From: Darksidea phi
Taxonomy: Eukaryota; Ascomycota; Dothideomycetes; Pleosporales; Lentitheciaceae
Assembly (NCBI GenBank): GCA_030770425.1
Contig: JASJFT010000006.1
Coordinates: 248,001 to 312,000, forward strand
Direction: 5' to 3'
DNA: 64,000 bases
Both the position numbers and the translations under genes were made by a program. Below are positions 25,420 through 36,250 of this stretch, piece after piece. The notes beneath the pieces are model-generated. The model had not been told where the DNA came from and did no database searches. It was given only the letters and a program-made list of their open reading frames with translations. Every line of letters begins with the position of its first letter. The stretch's first letter is position 1.

Positions 25420-28400
25420 ATGGGTGCCGTCGAAGATACTGTCGATGCTGCTGCCTATTTCATCCGCCCGTTCCTGGGAAAGGGTTCAAGACCTCAGGAA
25501 GGCGAAGGAGATGATGTCGCTCTGCTCGTGAAAGAGGCTCTGGCTCATCTACAGGCAATAAACACTGCCGAGAAGCTTGCTGACCCCGAGGCTCCCTACG
25601 ATGGATCCCTTGTTGGCGTCGTCTACGGCCTGCTCGATCTGACTACCTCGCTCGGCATCTTGCCCTACCTTTCTGTCGGAGCTACCTTCAACCAGCGCCC
25701 ACAATCTGTACTGGTAACAACGTTAACAGCACCTCCCGTCCATGATCAAAACATGTTAGCCAACGTCATTGGAGCTCTGAGACCTATTCTCGAGCAGGAA
25801 GGCACCGGTGTTCAACCGCTCATCAGCCAACGAACGCTACCAGATATAATATCTGCGCTTGCGGAACTCTCGTTCTCGCCAAGGACGAGTGACGAAGCAC
25901 ATGCGATGTACACGCCTTTATATGAGAGCATAATCTCTACCACTCCCACATCGAGGCTGCTACCCGTCCTAACATCGTTTCTGCAGCAAGATGTACCTCC
26001 CTGGTGGAAACCGCGACTATCTAAGGAGCTTTCATTGGTTCCTCTTCGTCCTCATGGGGTTCGACATGTCATTGAATTTCTCTCCCTGTCATACCTGTCA
26101 AAGAATTCCCAGGTACCTCAAGACGCATCTGGGTCACAGACACAGATACCTCTACCGCTTGAAGCTATTACTCAAGCGTCGCGTTTGATCGTTGCTGCCC
26201 CAAGCGGAATGTCCCAGGAAGAATGGTTGACACGGCTCGCTCCACAGCTTCTGACTTTGCTGGATGGAAATGAGGGGAAAGAGCTCAGCCGCGCAGCCGG
26301 CCAGATCATAGCAGGCGGAATTCTAAGCAAGAAAAGTACAGGGGCACCCAAAACCATCGGGTGGGAGTTGTTCGCTAGGCCTCTGCAAGAGGCGGTGTTT
26401 CCCAAGACTACCAGCGTAGTCAGCGGTGGACAAAGTATGTCAGACCAGGTACTGGTGAACGAACAACACCTGCGGCTCTCACTGAGGCGGCTCGCCTCGA
26501 TCGCTTCTTCATATTCGCATGCCGGGCTTTTGAAGCGTCTGTTAGGCCCGGTACTGATTTCCCTATGGGGTTTGCTAAACTTCACCTCGTCCCGGCCTTT
26601 ATTGGAAAAGGAGTGGGCAGAACTTGCACATGCTCTCTTACTGCGATACTTGACCATCTCATGCGAGCCGCAACGGATCGACACCATATCGAGCAATCTC
26701 TTCTGGGACGGGGATGGGTCGTGGACCTTTGCTCCTGGTTCTGAAGGCGGTGTAGAGCTCCGGCGAAAAGTACATGATGCCAATGACACCACGGACATGG
26801 AAGGTATTCTCTCACGGATTGAGTTTTTAGATCAACGCATCGACCTACTTATATCGCTCCTCGTGGAGGCTAAGCTTAAAGACGACATCGCTAGTGTCAT
26901 CTTCCTGCAGACCATTAAGAAGTGGCTAGCCCCGAGACAAAGTGCCCATCCATCTTTGACGCATGAGCCCGACACGGATCCGCTACTTGCGCTCTCTAAT
27001 GCTAAACTCGGTCAGGCATTGGGGAACAAGTTTGAGGAGAAGCTGGCACGTAGTCCACGTCATATCATCGAGCTCGTGAGTCAATTGCTGCGGGGCTACG
27101 TCGACGAACATCAGACCAAGTCCAAGAAGCTTACGAGTGCGGACAAACCCAGTCGAGCTGGCTTGAGCAGCCTCATACAGCCCTTACCAAGCACAGGTCG
27201 GCCTGGGGGTGAAAATGAGAACGATGACATGGCTTCCTTTGCACTCAGTATTCTCAACACTCTCATTGCTTCACCGGATTTCGAGCGCTCGCCTGAAACA
27301 ATGAGACTGTTCAACTCAGTGTACCCATCGCTCCAATACCTTATTCGAACCCAGGACTCGACCTCGAACCCACTCCCACCTCTCATTGTCAATGCCGCAA
27401 CGAATGTTATACAAGCCATCCAACCTGTATCTGCTCTAACATCCACCATAGACCCACAGGCAGAGCACCGCGCAACTCTAAAGACCGCCCTCACAGATCT
27501 GACATCGCCTGAACCCCCCAACCGTGGCTGGGCACTCTCAACTCTCCGCAAGCTCATCCAAACCCCCATATCTTTCCCAGTCATCGATGTGCCCTCACTC
27601 ACCCAGTCCGTCCTCTCAGCCTCAGTAGCCGACCCGGACTCGTATGTATACACAGCCGCTATCTCCGTCCTTGTCGATCTTGCAGTCCGTGCTCCGAACC
27701 CAACAATCAGGATCATCGTGAACGCCTTTACCGACGTCGACGAACGTTCACTTCATCCGAAGAAAGAGAAAGAGATTGAAGCAGCGCTAGACTTCCGCCT
27801 ACGCGTTGGCGAAATCATCAACAATATTGTCCTCGACACCCAATTCTGGAATTTGTCCACAAGCTCAGCGAAATTCTCGAGCCTAAAGCTGATGACAGAA
27901 GCAACACTATCCCTCGCCTCACGCCGAGGACAACGTAAGAAGACGCTTGCCAAGCGCAACCAACTCCTGGATTTAGAGACCAAGCAGCAAGAAGAAGCCG
28001 AAGCAGCATGGGGCGGTCCTATCCCCAACCTCCTCGACCCCGATGCAGACAATCCAGCCGAGCAAGCAGAGCGGAATGCTCTTTTCAAGATATTGCAAGG
28101 TTGGGAAGATACTGGAATAGAGGAGGATGTGCGTATCCGTGCCTCAGCGCTCAGCATCTTGAGCATTGTCATGGAGAAGCGGCTAGAGCTCTTGAACCAG
28201 ACTACTGTGGATGCAGCGCTGCAAATGGTTCTTCTGGTCCTTACCATGGAGAATGGCGAGGCAAAGGGGATTTTGCGGAGGGCAGCTGTACTCGTTGTTA
28301 TGGGTTTGTTGAGGGGTATGGATGATCTACTTGAAGATGGTAAGGAGAGCGTTGCGGGGCTGGGCATGAGACAGATGGAAGAGGTAGAGAGAGTACTTAG

Positions 28401-28629
28401 GTGGGTGGAGACCGAGGATGGAGATGGCTTGGTCAGGGACCATGCAGCGAGTGTGCTTGAAGGGCTCGAAGCGTGGAGAATAAAGAAGTTATACAAGGTC
28501 AAAGACGAGGCGCTGAGGCTTGGACGTCATCTGGGCTTGGAGGGCAATTTGAGAGGGTTGAACGTTAGGCCGCTACAAGACGCGGAAGTCAAAGAAAAGG
28601 GAGAGCGAGTTGTGGAGGAAATTGAATAG
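25420..28629 (+). CDS. RTP1: RNA polymerase II assembly factor RTP1 / TANGO6-like
   Basis: A 1069-residue, apparently intronless alpha-helical (HEAT/ARM-like) protein of the Rtp1/TANGO6 family, which in yeast helps assemble and import RNA polymerase II. The C-terminal third carries the family regions: SDPDSYVYTAAISVLVDLA-like repeats (here ADPDSYVYTAAISVLVDL, about residues 735-755) and the last domain with GILRRAAVLVVMGLLRGMDD. The long frame is open upstream to 25189, but the upstream part has poor composition; ATG 25420 (MGAVEDTVDAAAYFIRPFL) is the likeliest start. A downstream convergent SmF gene ends 257 bases away. The family assignment is from C-terminal pattern recognition, so moderate certainty. 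Confidence 0.75.
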   Translation: MGAVEDTVDAAAYFIRPFLGKGSRPQEGEGDDVALLVKEALAHLQAINTAEKLADPEAPYDGSLVGVVYGLLDLTTSLGILPYLSVGATFNQRPQSVLVTTLTAPPVHDQNMLANVIGALRPILEQEGTGVQPLISQRTLPDIISALAELSFSPRTSDEAHAMYTPLYESIISTTPTSRLLPVLTSFLQQDVPPWWKPRLSKELSLVPLRPHGVRHVIEFLSLSYLSKNSQVPQDASGSQTQIPLPLEAITQASRLIVAAPSGMSQEEWLTRLAPQLLTLLDGNEGKELSRAAGQIIAGGILSKKSTGAPKTIGWELFARPLQEAVFPKTTSVVSGGQSMSDQVLVNEQHLRLSLRRLASIASSYSHAGLLKRLLGPVLISLWGLLNFTSSRPLLEKEWAELAHALLLRYLTISCEPQRIDTISSNLFWDGDGSWTFAPGSEGGVELRRKVHDANDTTDMEGILSRIEFLDQRIDLLISLLVEAKLKDDIASVIFLQTIKKWLAPRQSAHPSLTHEPDTDPLLALSNAKLGQALGNKFEEKLARSPRHIIELVSQLLRGYVDEHQTKSKKLTSADKPSRAGLSSLIQPLPSTGRPGGENENDDMASFALSILNTLIASPDFERSPETMRLFNSVYPSLQYLIRTQDSTSNPLPPLIVNAATNVIQAIQPVSALTSTIDPQAEHRATLKTALTDLTSPEPPNRGWALSTLRKLIQTPISFPVIDVPSLTQSVLSASVADPDSYVYTAAISVLVDLAVRAPNPTIRIIVNAFTDVDERSLHPKKEKEIEAALDFRLRVGEIINNIVLDTQFWNLSTSSAKFSSLKLMTEATLSLASRRGQRKKTLAKRNQLLDLETKQQEEAEAAWGGPIPNLLDPDADNPAEQAERNALFKILQGWEDTGIEEDVRIRASALSILSIVMEKRLELLNQTTVDAALQMVLLVLTMENGEAKGILRRAAVLVVMGLLRGMDDLLEDGKESVAGLGMRQMEEVERVLRWVETEDGDGLVRDHAASVLEGLEAWRIKKLYKVKDEALRLGRHLGLEGNLRGLNVRPLQDAEVKEKGERVVEEIE

Positions 28630-28885
28630 ATCTATTTTTCCCTCACGCCGTAGAAAATGGTGTTCAGTGTTGCCTCGGCTTGTCCGCCATTGGTGCGGCA
28701 TATGTTCTGGTGGCATTTATTTAAGCACATTTTGCTGGGCATGCCGACCTTTAGTCCTCCCGATCCGCACAATATGAGCTCCTATCGTTTAGCACCATTC
28801 ATCAATGTAGCCGTCTTGCGCACAATCCATACCCTCTATCCACGATCTGCTCATTGTAGGCTCGATTCCACAGCGTTCCTCTTCG

Positions 28886-29370
28886 TCAACCCGACATACT
28901 CGTATCCTTTGCCGTTTTAGGTTCTACCTGGTCTGCCGCGCCGATCCAAAGGACGTTATTACATCTGAGACTGTCAGCCATTGCCTTTGAACCCCACTCT
29001 GTTATCCTTTCCCCTCTCATTAGTTTCCTTATAACGGGGCCCAAAATACCTTATTAGCACTTGTCCCAGCTGTCCTGAGCTCGTCCCATTGATAAACTCC
29101 TCCGTGTTGTTGAGCTGGATGTTCATGTAGAGGTCCACGGACACGAGTCGGCCCTTGTATTCGGTCTCGCCCCACTTTAGGCGCACGACGATGTCTTTGT
29201 CTACCCTACATCTGGGTTAGATATAATCCGGTTGCGTGCGCTGCGCAGCAGGAAGGTAGCACGGACAAGCTCTGCAGCAGAGGCCGGGGATTGAAGGGTG
29301 CGACGGGAGCCTGTAATGCGAGTTAGCTTTGCGCGCAAATGGCTGAGGGCGCGGAATGACTCACGGCCAT
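28886..29370 (-). CDS. SMX3: Small nuclear ribonucleoprotein SmF
   Basis: Core Sm-ring protein F of the spliceosomal snRNPs. Four exons, 29370-29365, 29310-29267, 29205-29050 and 28964-28886, join to 94 residues. The first coding exon is only ATGGCC. Exon 2 encodes [15 protein letters not shown], exon 3 the Sm1 motif [18 protein letters not shown] with [12 protein letters not shown], and exon 4 the Sm2 motif completed across the splice as [12 protein letters not shown]. The intron after exon 2 has a weak GTCCGT donor, chosen because it is the only one restoring [11 protein letters not shown] in frame. It diverges from the CZIB gene 240 bases away. Confidence 0.93.
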
Positions 29371-29613
29371 GTGTACAGGCTGTGGGAAGACTGCACACGC
29401 TGTGCACTTTTGTATACGGGTGCTGCGGGTGATGTGTGCCTGAGCGTCGTACGGTTGGTCGTTGTTCGACTATCGAGTTCACGAAGCAGAAAGTTGTCGG
29501 TAAAAGGTTTTTCCGACGAGCCAGTCACGTGCCAACATCACCACCCCCGCTCTGGCCAACATTGAGCTCGAAGACTCCACATCAGCAAGCCCAAATCGTC
29601 CTCGACTGTCACC

Positions 29614-30308
29614 ATGGTGCTTGCACTAGCTCTCACCGCCGAACTCATTGGGTATATACCCACCTTACAAGAGGTTGAGGATCGGAGCTTACAGCTCTAG
29701 GGTCACCGATCTTCGTCCGCTCGACACCGAAGACTCGCCCTTCCATTATACCTTCAAAGTACAGTGTACATCATGTCGCGAGACACACCCCAACTGGGTT
29801 ACTATGAACCGATTCGTATGCGCCTATCCTCCACCGTGCACATCATCCGATACATCTCTGATACCGAGTAGGAAATGAACGATGTAAGCGGTAGCAGAGG
29901 CGAAGCCAACTTTGTCTGGAAGTGCAAGAATTGTAAGGTCTTTCCGCCCTACCCCGTATTCTGCAACCACTTCCGTACTCACAACACCAGAGAGAACACT
30001 CGGCGAACATCAGAGCGGCCCCAGCGAGCTACGAACAGACCGACCCCCCCAAAACCGTCAACATCCTCGAATTCGATTGTAGGGGGCTTGAATTTGTCGA
30101 GTTTAGGGCCGATGTGAGTGGCTAGGGTATTGGTGGTCGAGAAAGGTTCTAATGATTGGCGCAGGGCGAATTCCTGGCCACAGGTGCCGAGTCCGGGACG
30201 AAGTTTACCGGGGTGGATCTGTCGGAAGGAGAGTGGTTTGATTATGATGAAAAGGCCGGTGAAGAGGTTAGTATCACGGGTATAAAGTGGGAGATTCGGA
30301 GGGCATAG
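29614..30308 (+). CDS. CXXC zinc-binding protein, CZIB / DUF866 (UPF0587) family
   Basis: A 161-residue homologue of human C1orf123/CZIB, a conserved small zinc protein of poorly known role. Five exons, 29614-29651, 29701-29815, 29872-29937, 29991-30113 and 30165-30308, all agree in phase. The two zinc pairs are VQCTSCRETHPNW and FVWKCKNCKREHSA, each CxxC. The family block ILEFDCRGLEFVEF follows, and the C-terminus ends SITGIKWEIRRA. The protein opens MVLALALTAELIGVTDLRP. Introns are 42-56 nt, so the gene is dense in introns for its size. It ends convergent with the CorA-like gene. Confidence 0.92.
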
Positions 30309-30536
30309 TGGATACAAGGATCCGATGGAAACCGATGTCTGGTGCGACACGATGAATCTACATTAGGATCATAGTACAGGAGCAATCAAATGCACAACTC
30401 CTATTGAATGCTTCAATACACTAAGGGACTATTAGATTAGCTATACTCATGCTCACAATGTCGGTTGAAGAGCTTATGATCCCGACCTCATCCCTCATCC
30501 CAGGATGCCGTCGTTCATGCCCCACTCTAGCTTCTT

Positions 30537-32543
30537 TCAGAATGACTTATTCTTCCTCCGCCGATGTGTCAACCATCTCTTCGAGGAATCGTACATCATC
30601 CGGCTCCAGGGCCTTGTAACAATCTTTCCCTCAAACGTCCCAGTGAAGAAGCTGAATAGGAAGAGCAGGACGAAGCTGATAACAAGAACGACAGCAAATG
30701 CCCACCAATAGCTCTTTAGGGTGAACTCCACATTCTGAAATTGAATGCTAAAATAGCCCGTCAACAGCGTGACAGGCATGAATACGATGGTGATTTTGCC
30801 AAGTAAAAGGGTGATGCGCGTGAGACGTTCTACGCTAAAGGATTCTTTGATTGCGATGAGGTTGAAGTTCATCATAACAAGTGATTCTTTTTGATCAATG
30901 CCTAAAGGTGGGGTCAGCAGAGCTCCTCCAGAAAGACGCCAGTACCTGTTTTCTTAGACTAGGGGCCGCCTTGTTTGAGGAAGCACGGCACGTCCTAGTT
31001 TGTACCCCGAGATTACGTACATTCTTGAATTTCGCTGAGCGCGTAGAGCATGATGCGATCTTTCAGCCTCTCGAATCGTGCTCGGGCAGCTGAGCTGAGC
31101 GAGACGCCTAAAAGGCTATCGGCTTCCGGAATCTGCGGGCCGTGCGACGTAGAATTGACAATCGGCATGGACGATGCAAGCGAGTCGACACCGGAGACTA
31201 TGTGTGAGTTCTTAAGAGAAGCGAGAGTTGCTTCTTGTTTTTTTAGGACGCGCTCGATGATTAATTCGTAGGCTTGGTAGACGCGTTTGAGGACGGCTAG
31301 TTGGCAACCTATGTGATGGAGTTGATCGACGTGGGAGAGGTTGGCGCGGATGAGCATTTCTCGCCTCTGAAGGGGTATTAACGAGAAGCTGACCCTCACC
31401 GATCGATTTACTTACTATATGGTCCAATTCAGCAGCATATCCGTGTTCGCGGCGGGTTACTAGGCTGTATGTGGTGAACCAGTCTTCGAAGAGGTAGTAG
31501 AATAGCAGTCCTGGGGCATCAGTTGGTCTATGGGCGGTCTCCTCGTCGCTGTTTCCGATCCGATGCCGGATAGGCAGCATAATGAGGGAGTTCTCCCGTA
31601 GTGGTGTCGGCGCCTTTGTAAGTTGGCGGAAGACGCTAACCAAGTTCCTCCGTATTGTATATAGCGTCTTCAGCTCGTGTGCACGCAAATTACCGTCGCT
31701 GGAGGGAAAAGGGTCCTCAGAGATGGAAATGACGGTCTTGTCTTCTGTGAGGACAAGCCAGTTCCAGACTCGTTTGGCATGAGGGGTATCCCGACTCTTG
31801 TCCACGTCATCTTCGTGGTCAGTAGACTTGTTGGTACGAACATCGTGCAGAGAGTTGTAACCCAAGCAAACGACTAAAGGCGTGTCAGCTAGATAGAGAA
31901 TAGTGGTTGATTGAGAGAACCTACAACGTCTGCCCCAGTCTACGGTTGACCAGTGCCAGACTTCGTCGACAATATTGTAGTGACTGAGGTCCCTTATCAT
32001 CTCGAGCTGTGTTGAATGCATCATCTCAGTCATGCCAATGCTCTCCTCAAAATCCAGCGACTCTTGTTTTGATTTCTGAGAGTTTCTTGACCGATGTGAC
32101 TTGTGCGACTTCCTTGACGCCAGAGTAGCCGAGCTTTTCTTCCCCTGCAGAGCGTCATGCTTCGGGGGTAACGGGTCGGAGCACATCAGCCCGAGCAGTC
32201 GTGGAGAGAAGTCGTAGTGCTTTGCTAGGGCATGAAGCGTATCCTTTTGGCTATATGGCAACCACAAACTGATCCACCTCGTATGCAGATTTGGTGGCCT
32301 TGGTGTCGAAAGCAACCGTGAGAAGGAAGCCGATGCCAGGTCGAAAGCACAGAAAGCGTCGTCATCGCCAAAGTCGACGCAAAAGTTGTTGCATCGTGGA
32401 TTCCGCGTCTGCCCATCAAACAGGTCAAAGTTCCTTTCATTATCAAAGTCCCGGAACGATTCCAGTATCTCGTCATCTCCAAGGTCTTGATAGTATGCTG
32501 GGAGCTCTTCCGCAGGCGATGCGGGCCGGAAAGGTCCTTCCAT
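30537..32543 (-). CDS. CorA-like membrane protein (putative Mg2+ transporter)
   Basis: A 612-residue CorA-superfamily protein. Three exons, 32543-31416, 31366-31021 and 30901-30537, join as CAT ATA|AGG and GAA T|GC. The long N-terminus is soluble, with a Ser/Arg/Lys-rich insert (SHKSHRSRNSQKSK). The middle is helical with LSHVDQLHHIGCQLAVLKRV. The end has two membrane helices, about residues 520-545 (LLLGKITIVFMPVTLLTGYFS) and 555-580 (WWAFAVVLVISFVLLFLF). The canonical GMN signature that follows the first helix in CorA is replaced by TGYFSIQFQN, so ion selectivity or transport itself is uncertain. Such variants are common in fungi. Confidence 0.82.
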
Positions 32544-33434
32544 TATGAATTTGAAGTAGTGACATCTGTGGAGAGGACAAAGAAGACGGCGTCGAAAGGC
32601 ATACTGTGCAGCGCTACGGTCTAGTCATCAGTCCCGGTGACGCGAGCTCGTGCTCTACTCGGACACTTCAAATCTTGGATGGAGACTGAAGCCTCAGGTG
32701 GCTGGTCACGCGAGGCTTTGCCGTAGGCAGAAGCGTTTCAGTTTCGGGGAAACTTTGATTTCTGCACGCGGGTAATAAGGCGACATGATGACTCCCTCCG
32801 GATGCAGCTGGACCTGGGGTCTACAGAGAACGTCTACACGATGACTTGTGCGGTAGAGAGTCCGGCTTCGCGGCTCGCTTACCGCTTCGGTCATGAACAC
32901 CACGTACAGCTGACACTCCTCCGACATTCAGAAACGCATCCATCTTACCATCCTATAAGCTGCGCGATCTCCTGCCGAGCGGACGATCGCTGTCCGCGGC
33001 TTGATCCGAAGGCTCGCATCTGATTCAGAAGCAAACCATGACATCGCCATGTTGCACTCGCCTTGCCTTACCATTCCATCGCTCTTATCTAACTGTGGAA
33101 GACGTGCCTAGGCCTCCCTCCCCTAGAAAGGGTGTGAAGAGGTTGGGAACATGCCGGACGTCAAAGGATGCAGTCGGTGTCGTTAGAAGAGGCTCAACTC
33201 TGCCCGTCTAGATTCGGCTGGGGGACATATCCGAACGGGCTAGCGCGGGACCAGGATCCCGGAACGGACAGGCATGACGTATGTGTTTGCTCAGAACTGC
33301 AGCTGCGACAGCCAGGAACGCACAGCTCCTCCCCAGCTCTCCACGCTTAAAAACCCCAGGTGCCTCCGCCCCTCCTTGTGATTAACCTCAACTCCTACCC
33401 AGCTCAATACATCGAAACGTCGCTTCAATCAATC
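32544..33434. promoter_or_regulatory. Divergent promoter region of the CorA-like and four-helix membrane protein genes
   Basis: A 0.9-kb spacer between two opposite starts. The final 100 bases before 33435 include a C-rich leader (TCCGCCCCTCC and CTCAACTCCTACC). No gene or specific site is recognised. Confidence 0.4.
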
Positions 33435-34194
33435 ATGGATGTATGGCGCTCCCCCGAGAAGGCAAGCCTCGTGGCGGTCAGACATTGACAGTTCGCGTGC
33501 AGGTCTACTACTTCTACAGCTACGGCACCGCGGCATGGCTGGGCAAGTTCAATGCCTGTTCCAACCCTCTTCAAATGCTGACGAAGCTTGTAGCACTGCA
33601 AGCCGCACCTCTGATTGCCTCGCCGACCATGATCGTGGCGCTTCTATCGCCTGAGGTGCGCGAAGCATCCAGTACGTCTTAGCAGCGAGAAGCAAAGTAG
33701 GGGGGGAAGCTAATACGCACGTAGCCTTGGAGGTCTACTTCTCCCGCTCCCTCGGCTTCTCTCTCCTGGCAATAGGCGCCCTAAACATTCTCCTGACGGG
33801 CTCGGTGCCCCTCTCTAGTAGCCTTGCAGAAGGTAGTTCTCTTCCCACACTCACCAAATCTCAATCACCCTTCCACCGCCCTCTAACAACCGCCATAGGA
33901 GCAACAACATCTGCCACGGATCCCAAGGCCCCCTATGCCCTCCCCACGCTCACCATAACCGCCTTCTTCCACGCTGCTAGCGCCTTCTACGGCTACGCTC
34001 TCTGGACCGAAGCCGGTGTCTCTAGCTTTGCGCTCGGCACCCTTGGCAGCGGCTTCTTCTGTGCCGTCGCCCTGTGGTGTATTTTATTCGCTAGCTCTGA
34101 CGGACGCATCAGCCGGAAGACGGGCGCGGACAAGAGGACGAGTGGGTTCCCGTTTAAGAATAAGGAGGCGGATAAGCGGAAGAAGGGTACCTGA
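33435..34194 (+). CDS. Uncharacterised four-helix membrane protein
   Basis: A 197-residue protein matching, from memory, an unnamed fungal family. Four exons, 33435-33440, 33503-33542, 33594-33671 and 33725-34194. Exon 1 is just ATGGAT. Intron 2 (33543-33593, 51 nt) has a GC donor (GCAAGT), a TGCTGAC branch site and a TAG acceptor; removing it restores GTAAWLALQAAPLIASP, the family sequence. Hydrophobic segments lie near residues 5-35, 45-65 (SLGFSLLAIGALNILLTG), 100-125 (TITAFFHAASAFYGYAL) and 130-155 (LGTLGSGFFCAVALWCILF). The C-terminus is lysine-rich (KNKEADKRKKGT). Conserved block LEVYFSRSLG follows the third splice. Function unknown. Confidence 0.78.
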
Positions 34195-34532
34195 GGTATT
34201 GGCCAAAGAAACATGTATCGCCAGGGAATCGTCGATGGGCTTGGATCATAGGGTCTGACGGAGGATATGGCATTGTGAAGCAAACCTCGAACCGAGCCGA
34301 CCCTAGCGGACGAGGGTGCAAGGGCATGGCAAGATGATTGGCGAAGCATGGAAGTAGGGATGGGTGCTTTTTATATTATCGGCCCAGAAATGCAATGGGA
34401 TTGTGACTTGAACGGGGGCAATCTATATGATCGCGATTATTAGCTAGACCTGCCAACGACCCCTTCAACGGTGAAGCAAGAGTCTGGCTGACGAAACGGA
34501 CAAACACAAGGCTAATCAACGTGTGATGTATA
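34195..34532. other. Spacer between convergent genes
   Basis: About 340 bases of two facing 3' ends. Nothing else is seen. Confidence 0.5.
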
Positions 34533-35884
34533 TCATGTCGCCCCAGCAGTTGCAGAGACGTCCATTCTATCATCTTGCCTCGGTTCTTCGGGTGGTATCT
34601 CTCTCGTTTCCCTCACACCTTCCTGACGCCTGAGCCACGACTCGTCTCTCCACCAAGGCAACTCCCCAGCTCTAGATACGATATACAGTTTCTTGGAAGG
34701 GTCAATATCCGTATCCAGTGGAGCCATATATCCGGGTTCGTCGGGCTCTCCAGCATCTAAACGTTTCCGCCGGTTTGTCGCCATCTCGGCTTCCATGACG
34801 TTCTCGATGAGCAGCTCTTTTGCGGCCCACTCATTCCTGCGCTTCTTCTCGAGCGTTTCGGCTTCTGCGCGGAGTTGGTCACCTTCCTGTGTCGCCCATA
34901 GTAGCTGCCGGCGTAGCAAGCGGAATAGGTCGGGCGCGGGAAGCGACAATTCGTGCGGTGTGAACGTTACATCGGACGGGAATTGAACCATTGTTGGCGC
35001 CGTTGGCGTGGCGAGGTCTTGCATGTATACGACATTGTTGTGTGCATATTCGGCATCGCCGCTAAGGGGAGGTACGGTCGCGCTGTTGGGAGGATGCGAG
35101 GACGGGGAGGCAGGTGTTGAACCTTTCTCTGCGCGTTTCGACTCGCTGAGGACGAGCTTGATGCGCTGGAATTTGTTGGAGGGGTTTGAGGAGTGGTGTT
35201 TCGGGACGGGGTCCGAGGGGCGGAGGGCCTCGGTTTCGTGTACGGTGCGCATGTGTTTTGCGAGGGCGTCGGAGCGCGTGAAGGAGCGGTCGCATTCTGC
35301 GTCGCTCAGTACCCATTCCCATCGCTTGACTTTTGAAAGACAGATGCGGTTAGGCATGGCTTACCTGGCAGCGTGCAGTAGAAGGGCTTCTCCCTTGTAT
35401 GGCTCCGCATGTGGGCCCTCAAGGCATAGCCACTCGCGTGAGGGATGCCCTTTCTATTGCAATCACTCCACTCGCAGCTGTACTTCTTCTGCCTCGTTCC
35501 AATGTGGTCCTCATGCAGATGCTCGACCAGATTGTCCATATTCTCCAGATCGCCCGCCTCGCAGCCATCCCACTTGCACACGGTGACTTGGTCCTGGCCG
35601 AAGTCGTCCTCGGCAGACATGCCAGGGTGGTGGGGCGAGGCAGGGACGGAACCGTCGGTGTCTTCGGAGAGCTCGCCGAGGTCGTCTTGCGGAGGCATGT
35701 TGGTATTGATAGGCTCGGGAGTGTGGGTGCGCGGGTGCAGGCGGAGACGTTTGCTGGGGCGCGCTGTGGGTTCGTGGTCGGGCGTGTGATCGGGGTCGAG
35801 ATCGAGACTGAGACGACGGCCTTTGACGTCGTCGGGGAAGTCGTCGCTGGCGTAGTCGGAGAGGTCCGAGTTTGGGGAGTCCAT
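34533..35884 (-). CDS. Three-finger C2H2 protein, INO80-complex Iec1-like
   Basis: A 427-residue nuclear zinc-finger protein. Two exons, 35884-35365 and 35296-34533, join inside the third finger (CTG CCA G|AA TGC). An acidic N-terminus with a basic patch (RPSKRLRLHPRTH) precedes three C2H2 fingers at about residues 103-200: CKWDGCEAGDLENMDNLVEH, CEWSDCNRKGIPHASGYALR and CTLPECDRSFTRSDALAKHM. The rest is a coiled-coil region with RRQLLWATQEGDQLRAEAE and a conserved WWRDESWLRRQEG. The finger arrangement with GTRQKKYSCEW between fingers resembles S. pombe Iec1, a subunit of the INO80 chromatin remodeller; other YY1-type factors remain possible. Confidence 0.72.
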
Positions 35885-36250
35885 TGCGGCGGCGGCGGTG
35901 GGTGGTAGTGGTCAGGCCGTGTTGCGTTGGGAAGCGGCGGCCGACGAAGTGAATGAGCAGGCGCACGGCCTACCCTTGGCCTGTGCTAACTTCAATTGAT
36001 GAATCTTCGACCACAGCACACCTCGCCCCTTACACCTCACCCCACATCCAATGCACACTGGTAAGTACGCAATGCACCTTTTCATTGGTCTCCTGATGAA
36101 GCCTCGAGTTCTGCAATTCCAACGCCGCTGCACAGCAGTGCCGAATGCGGAGCAACTCGTACACTACACTTTGATCTGACACTCCTGCTCGAAACCCCCG
36201 CTTCATCCTTCCATCGCCATACATACGGCTGATCGCGGGAACTACAGACA
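35885..36250. promoter_or_regulatory. Upstream region of the zinc-finger gene
   Basis: A 366-base spacer: the promoter of the zinc-finger gene on the right side of its start, and the 3' flank of the aldo/keto reductase gene. A short GGC/GCC-rich leader lies at 35885-35945. No further feature is supported. Confidence 0.4.

Noticed and set aside
27111..27716. 201-codon minus-strand frame inside RTP1
   Set aside because: Antisense shadow of the RTP1 coding sequence, with no family resemblance.
27753..28502. 249-codon Ser-rich minus-strand frame inside RTP1
   Set aside because: Antisense shadow; the Ser/Arg bias mirrors Glu/Leu codons of RTP1.
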